The notes below the pieces were generated by a model. The model was not told where the DNA came from, did no database searches, and was given only the letters and a program-made list of their open reading frames with translations. Source: Ostrinia nubilalis (lineage: Eukaryota > Arthropoda > Insecta > Lepidoptera > Crambidae). Taken from it: a stretch of 64,000 bases of DNA. Below are positions 46,201-59,100 of the stretch, one piece after another. Position numbers and translations under genes: made by a program. The stretch spans positions 16,428,501 through 16,492,500 of the forward strand of contig NC_087090.1 of assembly GCF_963855985.1 (NCBI RefSeq), read 5' to 3'. Every line of letters starts with the position of its first letter. Position 1 is the stretch's first letter.

Positions 46201-49200
46201 TAGGTAGTCTAGGTACTATTATTGAGACAAATACAGGACTGTCGAAATACATCTCACTCCAAATGCAGTCCAAATACGCATATTGTAACGAGGAACAAAA
46301 ATAACGTCAAATTCAATTAGGCATATAAAGCCTAATTCGCATACAATAAACAAAAAAAAAACTGAACACTTGGTGAGAACAAAATCGCCTAATTAGTCAT
46401 CGAAGATTGATGCCGTTCCCGACAGCCGCTGTTGTTACAAATGATCGTTATTTTAGGAATCAACACGTGCGCGTCAACTCATGCGCATATTCACGCAACA
46501 CGAGCGATTTCAACCAATTCTCTTTCTACTCGTCCCGCCACATCTTTTTTGTTAATGACTGTGTTTACCGCGTTCTTGTGGAAATACCTTTGGTAATGAA
46601 ATTCTTTCTCGCCTCCTTTGATATTTTCGTTCATTAGCTCCTCGTAAAAGTCTTTGTTTGAGTTTAAGATGAAAGTTGGAAATGTTATGCGTTTCGATTC
46701 ATTTATGCAGGTGATGGGAGACATTATTTTACGTATGTCTATTTAAGTTTCTCCTACGTAGTCGGAATTTCAGTTACAACCACTTTTCCGTTTTCTAGCC
46801 ATCGGATATAAAAGCTCTTTAGTTTGATGACGTAGGTCCAGCCGTAGGCTATTGCCGGAGAAAGCATAAGCTAACTGTACCTAGTTCCCATGCGCGGCGC
46901 GTATAAACCGGGGGGCTGGAGAACAACTCTAGCTACGCCAATGCTAAAGCCCGGTCCGTGAGCACGTAGAATTTTGTCCAATGACCCCTACCTACCCATC
47001 CTTATGTACGGGTAGCTTGGGGTCATTGGACAAAATTCTACGTGCTCACGGACCAGACTATACTCATATTTCCTCTCACCTTATTATCGCTGTTGCACAG
47101 ATCGCACAGCACGCCTACACTCTCGCCCTCTCTCGTAGCCAGCATCCTTCGGAGAAGCACGTAGTTTAGAGGAAGAGCTGCGATCCCTCCCAACGGGAGG
47201 GGAGTATCGTGCCCGCATGTCGGACACAGGAGGAACTGGACGCTTTTGCCGGAGATCTGGCAAAGAAGTCAGTGTTGACATTTTCAAGTAGGTACACAAA
47301 TAAAGTCTCGTTCTTTGATTCTTGTCAAAATATTGGCACTCTAGCTTTTGAAGCGACAATAACCCAACAGGGAAGGTGCCGGACTGGCCAACTTGAGTTA
47401 CATCGGGGTTTCGAACCCCGCCATCGCTGGACAAGGGCGGTGAACCCATTCATAATACAAGCATAATAAAATGTAGCTTAACATGAGGGGTTAACGGAAT
47501 TTATTTCTTCTTGTCTTACCCTCCTAGTAAAGATGCCATACTTCAGCGGCTTCTGGTCCCAGCTGCCGTCAGACCCTGAATGGCGCAGGTCGCTCTCGTA
47601 GCCCGAGCCGGCGGAACCAGCGCCAGAACCAGACCTGGACTCGCCTGCTTCCAGCTGGATGGACCCTGTAGTGAAGGTTAGTTAGAAACATATGACATAA
47701 TTATGTCCCTACATAAGTTACAATTTTATTGTAAATAAAAAGTTATATTGTGTCAAAACGTGTGATATTATTGTTTTAAATTGGCGCCCAACATGTGACT
47801 GGCTTAGGATAGAAAAACTATAGACAAAAACGCCACCGACTACCGTTACTACGGTAGTATCCCCTTCACAAAGGCAATTTCTGTATTTCAAAAGTAACTA
47901 TCTAACTTTATTTTATTTATTATCAAACTAAATTCATCACTTGCCACATACTTAATTAAAAATCGTTTTGCCTTCGACCAAAAGTGTAATATTTAAGGAC
48001 ATCATGCATGACAAATCGGCATAAATATACCTACTAGGTTTTGGCAGGCGCACGGGTGCGTAGGCCAAACATTATTTTTGCTTGCGGAAGAAACATAGGT
48101 AGGTAGGTACTCTGTTGCTGACTGTATTGGATGTAGGGAAATATTTAGAATCCTGTACGTTGACCTTGTTTTGGTGATTCATAGATCTATTAAAAGTGCT
48201 GCGTTCTTGACACTACATCAGTTCATACGTACAATACGAATGTATATTGCTATTTTTAATAAAAAATTTTCGTTACTTTTTGGGATGTCTCAGCGTCATT
48301 ACGGCTTAAAGCTACCAAAAGATAGGCGTGCTATGCAAATGATTCGACAACAGAATGTTCCTGTTTGGGGTAAGTATGCCTTAGTAGCGAGTGATAATTC
48401 CGATGTGCTGGTGTAATTTTATTGAAGGCCAGCCTTACTTTCATATTAACAGGTTTTTTTTTCTGAAAGAAGTTTCTAACTAAGACTATACTTACGAGCA
48501 AAAGTATGGAATCACCCCTTTGTGTTCCGAGCGGTCTTAAGAACTGAATGACTATGTATTTTATGTATCTTTGGTATCAATTTAAAGTTTATTATCACCT
48601 TTAAAATGGTACCATTTTTATTGATCTTCTATTAGTCATTTAGTTCTTATGATCGCTCGGAATAAATAGGGTGATTCCATATTTTTGCTCGCGAGTGTAG
48701 TTACGGGTTTTGCAAAAGACAAGCCTATGAAGATGAAAAAGACTGTGATTCAACTAAGACCAGTTCTTTCAGACTGTTTTATTTAGATGGTTTTGGACGT
48801 TTGATATAATACAGACCTGTATTGCAATTAAACTGATTTTACATCAGAAACAGACGGACAAATTCTGTGAATGATTACAGAAATAACCTCTTGTACGCGC
48901 ACGCGCAGTTATTAATGCCTAATGAATCATGCGCAACTGTGCTGCTGATTATTTCGCAATGGGATTACGACTGTAAGTCTGTGTTTACATGAGCGGGCAT
49001 CGGGTTTGACAGCCGTCTGGTAGAGTTCCAAGACTTCCAAGCTCTGAAGTTCCGGGCCTAACATTGATAGTCATGGTTAAGTGGGTATTGCTCTCTACTC
49101 ATAGGTACACAGGTATAAGTTACTCTTTTAGATAATTGTGAATCTTGGCTGTAGGTGCTTACAGAAGTTTTTTGGTGGGTGGAGAGATGTATGAATGAAA

Positions 49201-52200
49201 GGCTGTATTAGTCCTGTGAAAACGTTCTTCCCGGTACAGTTTAGTTTGCATTGTGTTTTGGGCAACCTTTATGGTCAGAATAGGGATTTATTTTGTTATC
49301 TTCTTTTAACACAAAGAAGTAATTTAATTTTACTAGGCATTTCCACCTTCGGCCTAATCATCATTTACCATCAGGTGAGATACAGGCCAAGAGCTTCCTC
49401 GTTGTGGATAAAAAAAATGTAAGCCCGCCAGTGAATGGCCAAAATGATTCATTGGTTCATTCGCACGTCAAAAACGCCGGCACCATTGAATTTGTTTAAG
49501 GTAAACGGCTACTAGTTCGTGATAGTACGTAAGTTCGTAAGTTTTTTTTCTAGCTCAAATAATAAGCAAATGGAATATTATTTATAAAAATTCTTTATTA
49601 CTACAAAAACTCTATTATTTAAGCTATCTAAAAAACCAAGTACCAACATTGTGGCGCCAAAAATGAGAGCAATACGAAGCTTCAAACTCTCAGAGAGCCA
49701 AAAACAGCCGTGCGGCGTGAAAATGTTGCTCTCACCGTAAGGTTAGCGCTCCAACTTCATAAGCTTATAGAAAGGCGAAGAAACGTCCATTTGTATAAAA
49801 CTTGTAATAGTGGTTTCATGTGTTCCTTGACAATTGATTTGGCTTAGAAAAAAGTTAAATGAAAACGTAGAATTCCTTTAAAATTGCGATTATGTGACTC
49901 ACGAAATAGCGTACATATTATTTTTCGGGTGTCCCCTGTTTCGTGATACTACCGAATCAAGGATATTATGGATAATATTTTGATGCTTGGTTTTTAAATA
50001 ATTATTTATGATAGTTGAAATGTAAGTTATGAAACAAATAATACATTTATTTAAGTTTCTCATGATCTAAATTCGGTATATGTTTCGTTCACTAGAATTT
50101 ATATGACACGAGTTTGAAGTTCACATAAATGACCAATTTTAAGATAAATTAGCATAAGTACTACCAGCGTAATTTTGGTTTTAATTCGATTCGTTTTATT
50201 TTTCTTGGTTTATTTGTATTTTATATGGGATAGATAATAGTTAATTGACACAATTTGACAATAATCCATGAATTTTACTTGGGGAATTTGGAATAATCAG
50301 TATCACGAAACAAGGAACCGTAATTATTGTTACTTTTTCCCAAGTTCGTGATATATAAATGTATAGTGTTAGGTACTTGTATGACACATAACATCAAAGA
50401 AATCGACATATTTTTTAGTTTTTAATACTTACCTACCTAAGTAATAAATTAATTAATTTTTATTATGAGTCATTGGCGTATATGGGGCTATTTTCAGGGG
50501 GGGGGGACTACCCTCACTTGAAGCAGCTCCAGGGGTGGGGGGTTAGTCCCCTCCCCCCTCATTTTTTAAACTTAGACTTGTATGAATATTTTCACATATC
50601 GTTAGAAATAAAAAATCTAAATTTTATGACTACGAAGGGGAGGGGGGGGGGGTAAGGCCCCCCTACATTTCTGATGATTATATGTTGTTAGAATAATAAA
50701 TCAAAACTTTATACGAAGGTACGTACCTACCTAGCTAGACAGACTCACATTATTTCTTATGAATATTTCAGGTAGGTAAGTAATGTCGTCAATTTCACAA
50801 AATTCTTTTATTCTAAATTTATACTATCGTTTTTAAATTTATTCAACCCTTAATCATTATTAAAATATCCTAACTCGATGCGTAAAACTTTATCCCGAAA
50901 TAGGGGACATGAGTTCACGAACTTAGAAACAGAGCAAAATTTTATCACGAAACAGGATCCAAACAAGAGGTCCGCAGAACAATTAATATTAAAAAAAGTT
51001 CAAACAATATAACTACAATTTATGTATTAAGTTACTGTCAAAAGACCAAAGTTTAGCATACAAAAGCTTTCATACTGATATCATGCTTGGTTATTTTTAA
51101 ATAAATTGTTAACTTACCTTATAAACAGATACTGGAACTGCTGTATGTCTGTTTAGAATCATGATTCTGTGACTCAACCCCTTGAGATCTAGAAGTGATT
51201 TTCTTCTTCGTTTCGTTTTCCTTTGCCCATGGTTCCATTTGCGGCACTTTCAGTTTTACAATTAGGTAGGACTAGATATTATAGATAGGCTTCCTAAATG
51301 TCGAGCGATGTATAGAGCGCAGTACCTCTGACTTAGTACATTTTATGATAATATGCCGTATAAAGAGTAGGTATGCTTCTAAAATTCCAGCAATGCTTTC
51401 ACAAAAATCCACCCAACTGTACAAAGAAAATAAAAAGCGATTGTTTATACACAATCTTTGTTTGTTTGTCCGTTTGTCATTCCGGGCGAGGCGGGTGGCG
51501 TGTATTTATGGAACGCATTAGCGAGTTCCGGCCTCTGTCAATGAGCCTATGGGATTCGTGGCGACCTTGCTATATTTTTTATAATAGGTAATTCCCCAAT
51601 GACAGCAATTATGCCAAATAATAAGCGTAGAGTCAATATCCTTGGACATGTCACACACCGTTAGTTTAGTTTTAAACTATCCAAAGTTTGTTCAATGGGT
51701 ACTGGTACCCAGATAGTATCATATCATGGTACCCAAACCCATAGTACCATTATGGTATCCACGGTAGTCTGGACAACGGATCAAACAATACTTAGCTGGA
51801 TTATCAACATCAGTATAATGCGCAATAATCTAGCGCATACAAATGTTTGATTAGATGAGAGATCGAACCCGCAACATCTGACAGTAGTCGGTACGCGAAC
51901 CACTAGGCCGTCTAGTCTAGAAGCTACCAGACAAAATCGTTTTGTCCATCGATCGCGTTTTGATGCGATTAGTGAGGAGGTTGGAGACGAATGTATGGCT
52001 TCACATTACGTTTCTAACTGGATCTGTTTGGAACATACGAGGGACTTGACTTGCCTAACATAAACGAATAAATAGGAACGAATATACTACAATAAAAAGG
52101 CAATAAATAAATTTTTCTAAGAGGAATCGCTGAATTTTAGATTTGATCTTTTTGGCTCTCGTACATTCTCTCTAAAATTTTAATTTTTACAAAGAGGTTG

Positions 52201-53253
52201 CAGTTAAGGGCCTCATTTCTCAATAACGGAGTACTTAATAGGTCATATAACTTTTAATAGCTTCCCCAGATGCACTGCAGTAGGCCGAACGCATAAACAT
52301 ACATAGTTTTATTAACATTAAACTGCGACCAAATTAACATGAGCCTCCTTTGAACCCAATCCTATAATATTTCATAAAAAATCTGCCAGCAGCGGAGTTC
52401 AAACAACATTGGTTGATAACAGATTAGTCAGACAGCTCTTTAATAAAAGGTTCTTTGTAATGGGCACGTTAGACTTAACACAAAATTAATGATCTCGGTT
52501 TGACTTGTTAATAGACCGAGCGTATACTTAGTGTTTATTGGCGCTTTACGCCATTACAGATCAGACAATAAAACGGAGTATTGCCACATTGATTTGGAAA
52601 TTGAAGAGTAGGTTTTAGGACTTATCTAGCCTTTCATCTCTTTGTTAAAACTTTGTATCCTGTGTAATCACTTCAAGTTTTAGTAAAACTCTACATTGCA
52701 AAGTTTGTAATATTATTTGTGGTTTCCGCGACTACGAAGTCAAAATGGATCGTTTTGATTTCCGCAATATAAAGTCTCGATAACTCTACAAAGTTCTTAA
52801 TTTAAATTTATAAATACTTTGTAGAATCGCCGAGTCTGCGCTCATCAACATCAAGTACATTATTAATTACTTTTAAAGATTTAACATATCGTGATGAATC
52901 AAAACATTAGATATAAATTTACCTGCATCAACCTCGCTCCAAGTCTCTGCCTCGCCTTCCTGGTGCAGTCCCTGCAAGCATCTCGTACAGAAGCTGTGCA
53001 GGCAGCCCAGTAATCTAGGCTCTACCAACTCCTTCCTACATAGTCCACACTCCCACTCTTTCACTGGAGGACGCCCATTTTCATATGCCGAAGTCCTCGG
53101 GGCCACATTCAGGTTCTGGCTCACAGGACGTTGAGTTCTAGGCAGTCGCAACGGGCTGTTCCCAGCACTGAGAGACGACTGTTCAAAAGACTTCCTCTTG
53201 TCTTTCTTTCGCGAAAAACTTCCGAAAATGTAAAGAATACGGTCCACTTCCAT
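37270..53253 (-). CDS. TRIM45: TRIM45-like RING/B-box E3 ubiquitin ligase
   Basis: Coding exons (minus, 5' to 3'): 53253-52923, 47665-47520, 47256-47080, 45927-45751, 45346-45170, 44831-44634, 43552-43339, 43218-43127, 41192-41040, 38681-38546 and 37385-37270. All phases join, giving 1917 nt (638 aa, TAG stop). A split RING spans exons 1-3 (CGLCRKEL, CLHSFCTRC, then CPTCGHDTPLPLGG). Two B-box-type regions follow (CDLCNSDNK...CTSCSEAH; YCSQHPRAELTVYC...CRDC). Exons 5-7 give a coiled coil. Exon 9 is a filamin-type Ig strand region (GDGSYALRV, PGAYLLAVTLN). The C terminus (HSGQFHCCAFCSSGG, CGCGATMAGGY, CGHGHAGWPGARHWSCCG) is the TRIM45 signature tail. The protein should act as a ubiquitin ligase scaffold; its substrate is unknown. 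Exons 3, 4 and 5 are each exactly 177 nt. Confidence 0.92.
37405..37812. mobile_element. Family-G large-palindrome MITE in the last TRIM45 intron
   Basis: Ends 'gggggagcgataaagcagag' and 'ctctgctttatcgctccccc' are inverted, with long internal arms shared with the copy at 12683. It starts 20 bp upstream (gene sense) of the last TRIM45 exon. Confidence 0.8.
38276..38350. mobile_element. hAT-like terminal fragment
   Basis: 'cagtgtttttcaaccttttt' followed by 'cacgacccccc' resembles one terminus of hAT (Charlie-like) elements. The opposite terminus is not evident, so it is truncated. Confidence 0.4.
39076..39150 (+). pseudogene. THAP zinc-finger exon relic
   Basis: An ATG frame MVCAVKGCLKYIRKTKES matches the start of THAP DNA-binding domains (C-x-V-x-G-C). 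It then shifts frame; the +1 frame gives VTSVTFHK, the expected TFHK/FHRFP region, followed by a donor-like GTAAGT. A one-base change has broken it. It lies antisense inside TRIM45 intron 9, perhaps from a P-element-type transposon or a THAP gene copy. Confidence 0.4.
39684..40896. mobile_element. Foldback element with 10-bp target duplication (MULE-like), in TRIM45 intron 9
   Basis: Long inverted ends: 'ggttccctacgttttatcga' at 39684 and its complement ending 40896. Each end carries about 150 bp of iterated 'tcgtttcatcgaa'-type motifs. The direct repeat ctaacccagg flanks both sides (39674-39683, 40897-40906). A 9-10 bp duplication and long TIRs suit Mutator-like elements. A family-B MITE is nested at 40629-40744. 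Subterminal 'gtaactttttaatagtaagg' motifs are also repeated. Confidence 0.82.
40629..40744. mobile_element. Family-B hairpin MITE, copy 3 (nested)
   Basis: Arms 'cccgttttcatcatcaatcc' and 'ggattgatggtgaaaacagg'. Confidence 0.75.
41284..41477 (+). repeat. 'ctttccgcccgcggcttcgc' dispersed repeat
   Basis: Begins with this motif and ends 'acgaacataaattcattttt', directly at the left boundary of the foldback element starting at 41478. Confidence 0.65.
41478..43086. mobile_element. 1.6-kb foldback element, same family as 6193-7248
   Basis: Ends 'cagggtgttaggtaaatggg' and 'cccatatacctaaaactctg' are flanked by TATA on both sides (41474-41477, 43087-43090). The interior differs from the 6.2-kb-region copy and has no coding frame. 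It sits in TRIM45 intron 8. Confidence 0.82.
43861..44590 (-). pseudogene. Tandem partial copies of TRIM45 exon 6 (about five)
   Basis: Downstream of exon 6 (44634-44831) the minus strand repeats its 3' part plus the donor. Copies end at about 44506 (DRYRQRVDEKTRELHDRAQH then AVDAVKFAEE), 44347 (includes AVEAHGRAVCMAAARARDRY, with LHDRAQ deleted), 44191, 44029 and 43861. Divergence increases with distance from exon 6. Donors (GTAAGG or GTAGGA) are mostly kept, but no copy has a clear acceptor. They are decayed exon copies in intron 6. Confidence 0.8.
46947..47060. mobile_element. Family-A MITE, internally deleted
   Basis: Ends 'aagcccggtccgtgagcacg' and 'cgtgctcacggaccagacta', TA-flanked, with the central palindrome missing. 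It lies 20 bp past the TRIM45 exon 3 donor. Confidence 0.85.
48487..48702. mobile_element. Tc1/mariner-type MITE
   Basis: Ends 'cttacgagcaaaagtatgga' and 'tccatatttttgctcgcgag', with inner pairs 'gagcggtcttaagaact' and 'agttcttatgatcgctc', in a TA context. Confidence 0.7.
49340..49440 (+). mobile_element. Non-LTR retroposon 3' tail
   Basis: 'ttccaccttcggcctaatca' to 'ttcctcgttgtggata' then poly-A. The same tail is at 34167 and 16937, and inverted at 63645-63725. Confidence 0.6.
51800..51925 (-). mobile_element. tRNA-derived SINE fragment
   Basis: The minus strand carries an A-box-like 'gcctagtggttcgcg' and a B-box 'gggttcgatctc' spaced as in a tRNA head. The body continues 'atcaaacatttgtatgcgc'. 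Confidence 0.6.
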
Positions 53254-56190
53254 TTTTATTGTAACGACGACATTAAAAATACCTAATTTTACGCGCGAAC
53301 TTTATTTGAACTCAAATTCAGAATGTAAAGTTTTTTTTAATAAAGGCATACGAGCGCGTGACTATACGGAGAGTGAAACAATAAATAATTGTGTAGCATA
53401 AAAATAAACGTGTCGTCCGATGGACGCCTCCCGGCTTACTGGAAGCTCAGCACTTGGGGGGTTGCACTCTCAGACAAGATGGGAAGTGGGATTGTTTATG
53501 TAAGTAATCATTATGCTTATTACTTACTTAACATTGACTTATTTGGGTAAAATCGCAACTAAGTTATATGGGCTTGAGAGGTGGGTAATTAGTAGGGTTT
53601 CAATATTCCAAAAATTGTTACTTTTATCAATCGTCTAATTTATCACACCCCTCTTCCAATCGAGCGTTTTTGTCTCATGTCATTTCCTACATTTGAGGGA
53701 TGAGCCCGGTAACAAAGTTAACTGTTCTATTTTTGGACCAAACGACCCCGTCATATCTCATTTCCGTGACATTGGAGGGTTGAGGACGAACGGTGGGCTA
53801 TTTATTATGTTAAACTAAGGGGCTACTTATGTCGCGCTATTTTATGTTAGGCACGCGCAAGTCCTTTTTGAAGTTCTGATTTTAGGCTTTATTACATCAA
53901 AACAAGCAAAACACAAACTTTACCACTCTACCCTCATGAATGCAGCTATGGGCATGGGTAACAATTTTTATACAGTCATAACTTAAATAAATAAATATCC
54001 TAATAAATAAATATCCTTAGACATTTTACACTGCGCTTCTAGTCCCAAACTAAGCAAAGCTTGTACTATGGGTACTAGACAACGGATATAAACATACTTA
54101 AATACTTTTTTTTTTTGTAAATACATACTTATTATACATAGAAAACACCCAGTCCAATACAAACAAATATGTTCATGCACACAAATGTTTGTACTGTGCG
54201 GGAATCGAACCCGCTACCTCCGGAATAGTAGTCCGTTTCGAACCACTACACCAAACGGCCGATTAAAAAGAAATGTTCATAGGCTAAATCGAACTTTCTA
54301 ATTAAATAAATTGTTTCGAAATTTTAAAAAAATAGTAAGAAAAGCTCTGCAACTATTTCGAAAGAGCGTTTGGCAGCTAGCGTTAAGCTTGTGCAATGTT
54401 AATTCTCCACGATAAGTGCGCAGGAGTTGAATGGCTAATGGAGTGCGATAAACTGCGTTAACCACTGACAACAATGAAATCGTTCTCTAAATAGAACTTT
54501 ATTTATTTAAGAAATATAACGAATATTGGGCTGCAAGGTGGGGAAGAGCAGCAGATAAGCAGACTTTTAAATTGTTGCGAGGGATAATTTAAAGGTGAAC
54601 TTTTTGTTCACTAAACATCCTTCAAAATACTTATTATGATAAAGTTCGGTGACAACGGAATAATTTATAATAAAAGCAACAAAAAGTTTAAATAAGTTAA
54701 ATTATTATTTCATTTTAGCTAAACTTAATTAGTTTGAATTCCAACCCAACTGTATTTTAGTAAATTATCTTTGATCTTATTTATTATAGACGCACATAAA
54801 ATTAGGTATTTTACCAAATGAATGACATCACAGAACAATGAAAGTCAAAGTTTTCATCAGCTGTTGTTGTTTATGAACTGCACAATAATAATAGCGCAAC
54901 GCGCGAAACGGAACGCTGACCTAGTTTTGGCGGCAAAACTAATGTCAGTCAGCTATTTTTCGCGCGCACCCGTGTTGCGCGGCGACCATTCGGAAACTGA
55001 GTATGAGTTATAGTTTGAACAGGAAGGATTCACTACGGAAATCCATGCAAACAATACCCAAAACATGGCCGGATGACCCAAACATAAATAAAAGCGTAAC
55101 TTCCAAGATATTGATCTAAGATCTAGGAAACAAAGAACTTTTTCACAAAATGCACATACTTAAATAGGCATGGGGTGGGAATGGTGGGATTTTAAAAGTG
55201 ATGCAGTATTGTTTACTAGTACGAGTACCCTAGATACAGCAAATTATTTAAAAATCTAGGACTCTACGCTGCAAATCAATACGATAGTCATGACTCTATC
55301 AAGCTCTGTCGATCGTCCGTCCTGGAACTTTCCCATGAGTGACAGAGACAGTTAACTCTGCAAAACCACATAAATATCGAAATAGTCTAGCACAGTAGCC
55401 CACTAGAAAATATAAACGAAACCTAACCATACAATAAATTAAATTAGACGCGGCCACCGTCTCGTATCGATTTATTTATTTAACAATGCGACGGCCTTAT
55501 TTATTTGGTCTGCTGACGGAACTGCGCTGTGTTTAGATTCACAATGGTGATATGGGTCAAAACGATCTGTGAGAGATAAAATAGACAATGTATGGGAACA
55601 AACTTTGTTTACCTTGTGGCTCTCATTTTAAAAAACGTACTTACTTAATATCTTTTGCAATTATTTTCATTTCATAAATATTATGTACTCTAGTAGGTAA
55701 GTTAGGGTAATTTTGATCTACGAATAATCGTTGGTGGAAAATACGCATTGTAATTTAATAATATATTAATTAGTAGGAAAAAAAATCATTAAAATTAAAA
55801 ATCTCATAAAAATCTGTTTCAAGTAGCTGCCTTATGGGAAGGTGTTCCACTGTCCAGAAGGCTGGTTACATTACATTAGACTTGGCAAGAGTCCCGCTGA
55901 GGCGTGTAGAGCGCCACCTAGCGCCACGTAATGATTCTGCCAATGTCCTATAAAGTTAAATGCTTACTGCACAAAACGGAACGTACATTATTGACGGCCA
56001 CTGTCAATTTGACAAGTTTGACATTAGTCGATCGGTGCTGTTGTGCTGTGCGTGCAGTCGATTTCTATTTTACTTTTCTCGTGTGGGTGTAGAGAAACGC
56101 AAAGCAAATGCTTATTTATAAACTATTTTGAATATTTATTACGCGAGTGCTCATTTGTGTGTAATGTGAAGTGCTCGGGCCCAGTTCGTC
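53254..56190. other. Intergenic region between divergent TRIM45 and HS2ST
   Basis: About 2.9 kb must contain both promoters. A tRNA-derived SINE lies at 53985-54265. Nothing else coding is recognised. The 5' untranslated region of HS2ST is presumably within the GC-richer 55940-56190. Confidence 0.5.
53985..54265 (-). mobile_element. tRNA-derived SINE
   Basis: Minus strand: head 'ggccgtttggtgtagtggtt' (A box) and 'gcgggttcgattcccgcac' (B box), then a body with 'catttgtgtgcatgaacata', and an end of repeated 'ggatatttatttatt' units. No intact cloverleaf gene is implied. Confidence 0.75.
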
Positions 56191-59100
56191 ATGATGAACG
56201 CGCACAAGATATGGGTGCTTTCAAGCCTCTGTGTTGTTGTTATCGTTGTAATATATTTTCAGTCAGAAATTGCACGTTTAGAAGAGATTTATCACAGATT
56301 AGGTGATTACTAGGATCTGTCCAATTCAATTTACTGTTTATTTGCGATGCAGATACTTATTATCGTAATTAATTTTCAGAATACAGATTAGTCCAAACGC
56401 ATTCCGAACCTCGGCAGTTCTTCATGCAACCAGTGGATAAAAGTGATGATGACCTGGTGGTGATATACAATAGGGTTCCGAAGACGGGATCGACAAGTTT
56501 CGTGGGTGTGGCGTACGATTTGTGCAAGAAGAATCACTTTAAAGTGTTACATATTAATATAACGGCGAACATGCACGTGATGACCCTGGACAACCAGTAC
56601 AAGTTTGCTCAGAACGTCACCAAGTGGAAGGATGTGAAGCCAGCCCTGTACCATGGGCACATGGCATTCCTGAACTTTCATAGGTGGGTGAGGGGTTTTA
56701 TTAAAGAAATCAAATAGGAAGTTATTTGAGAGCTCATCTATTTTAAATAGTTCCTTTTGTACCGGTTTACCTGATGTAATTTTCTGCAAAGCTCTGATAC
56801 CCAGGCATGCAATATTCTGTCAGATATTGTGGCATAAAACTTATCAAAGTTTTTTTACTCATGCCTAAAATTATACTGAAATTATCTCAATTATCAAATA
56901 TGAACTTCTAACTTTTTTTTACAAGCTCTTACATTGATAACTTTCTTTTAAAAGTTAACAATTAAAACTCTTTTGTTTCAAATGTTTTTCTTTTATCTTT
57001 CAGACTTGGCACCTCTTCAAAGCCCTTATACATAAACCTGATAAGGAAGCCCCTGGACCGGCTGGTCTCATATTACTATTTCTTGAGAAACGGAGACAAT
57101 TTCAGACCACACTTGGTTAGAAAGAAACATGGAGATAAAATGGTAAGGATGTTTAAAAATGTTTGGTATGAAATAGCTTTTTTATTTATGGGAATCACAA
57201 GGTTGAGATACATAAAATTTTTGCATGCTGTTGTCACCTATATTAAGCACTTAGCATGTAACCAAATGTTATCATCAATAAGTATCATCAAATAAAAATT
57301 AATAAAAAGATCTGAGTGTCTTCATGCGAAGGCCTCGTCCATCAATTCTTCATTCATTCTCCATAATGAAGAATGTTCACTAATTTTGTTTTTTAGCTTT
57401 CTGTATTCTCTGTTAAAAATAAAAAATACACGTGAAAGAATTATTTCGATACGTCAATTAGTTTCCAAGATATTGAATTTTAAAAGTGCGGGCGGCGGCC
57501 GGCCCGCCATTTTATGCGCGTGACGTCATATTACAACGACTGGCTCATATTTGTATGGGTGGAATCTTGCAAACTGAATTAAGACCCACTTCCAGGCAAC
57601 CGATTAAGCTGAAATTTCGCAAACACATGTGATTTGGATGACCATGCAATATTATGATGACATGGAGCTGATCTGATGATGGAGCTGGAAGGTGGCCATA
57701 GGAACTCTATAATAAAACGACTTAAATGCATCGAGTTTGGGCTCGTTCGTTTTGTATTGATGAGTATTTTAATTCTATATAGTAATCGGGGTCTAATGAT
57801 GGAGCTGGAAGGTAATTCGCAATAAAACGACACAATCGCATCAAGTTTGGGTTTGGTTCAATTTTAATTTCTGTGATGGGTCTGGGTGTTAATATGTATA
57901 ATAAGTTTGTATTTACAAAAAAAAAAATATTTAAGTATGTTTATATCCGTTTTCTAGTGAGCGGACGCTGTGAATGTACGTCACACGTGGTCACGTGACC
58001 GTCGGCGGGACTCAATATTTAAGCGAACTTTGAATGCCTATAAAATCATAACTACTGGGTATTTTTGAATGAAATAAAAACTAATGTATTTGTAAATGTA
58101 AAAGCTTAACTGTAACATAGGTTTCAAGTGATTTTGCATACCTAGTAACATTCTCAATTAGCATGATTTCATTATCCTGTACCAATGCCTCACTATTTGA
58201 GACATAGTTGATACATTACAAAAAACAGCTTCTCTACAAAATACTTGATTTTAGTTATGAATGTAACAATGTAAAGAAAAATACAGTGTCTATTTGTAAT
58301 GTGAAAATATCAGCTTTTTACTTTGTATGTATTTATAGGTACAAAAAAAAACGATTTTTGTCGGTACATTTGTTCTGGACAACCTTTTAAGAACAAAAAT
58401 ATTCCGTCTTATTTTGTATGAACAACCCATGGTGTGGTAGTGTACATGCCTTATCAGCCAATTTATCAAATGTCTGTTCTTTATTTTTAGACGTTTGACG
58501 AGTGTGTGGAGCAGGGGCAGCCGGACTGTGACCCCAACAACATGTGGCTTCAAGTGCCTTTTTTCTGCGGCCACTCAGCACAGTGTTGGTATGTATTTAT
58601 AGATACTATAGTTTCATAGTGAAAATACACATGCTGTATATCACAAATGATATAATACTTGTTCAGTGGAAAACATTAATTTGGTTTTAATTCAAGTTAG
58701 ACAGTAGTTATTTCCTTGTACAGTCAGCATCACATAATTCATGACACCTAAAGTAGCCAAGTAAGAGGCGACTTAGGGACTACACATCAAACAGAGAACG
58801 GGCAGCAGCGCTCTCTGAAAAACATCAATCTTTTAAACTGCGATCTCCAACCCGCCTGCCAAGCGTGGGGATTATGGCAAAATCCTCCACTATAGTCCAG
58901 CAGTGGACTGTAAAGGGCTGTTGATGATGAAAGTAGCCAAAAAGTTCGCAACACGTCTTTGTTGCAATTGGAGTAAGGTTGTTTCGTTAACTTTGTTAAT
59001 TTTGACCACTTTGGGTATCATGAACTATTTTACGCTGTAATAGGTGAAATTTTGCATCGAAAATGTATACCCTGATGTGTTTTCGATTATACATACATAG

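Larger units (their letters stand above)
48703..52920. other. TRIM45 intron 1, mostly unclassified
   Basis: This contains a SINE/LINE tail at 49340-49440, G-rich runs near 50505 and 50640, and tRNA-like SINE sequence near 51840-51920. The rest is AT-rich with no recognisable gene. Phrases such as 'cccctgtttcgtgatact' and its near-complement around 50900 hint at further degraded repeats. Confidence 0.4.

Noticed and set aside
47390..47440. Possible tRNA B-box ('ggggtttcgaaccccgcc')
   Set aside because: Palindromic TTCGAA stretch without a convincing A box or cloverleaf. At most a SINE fragment.
54190..54262. Functional tRNA gene
   Set aside because: Promoter boxes are present, but the stems do not form a full cloverleaf and the sequence continues into a SINE body.
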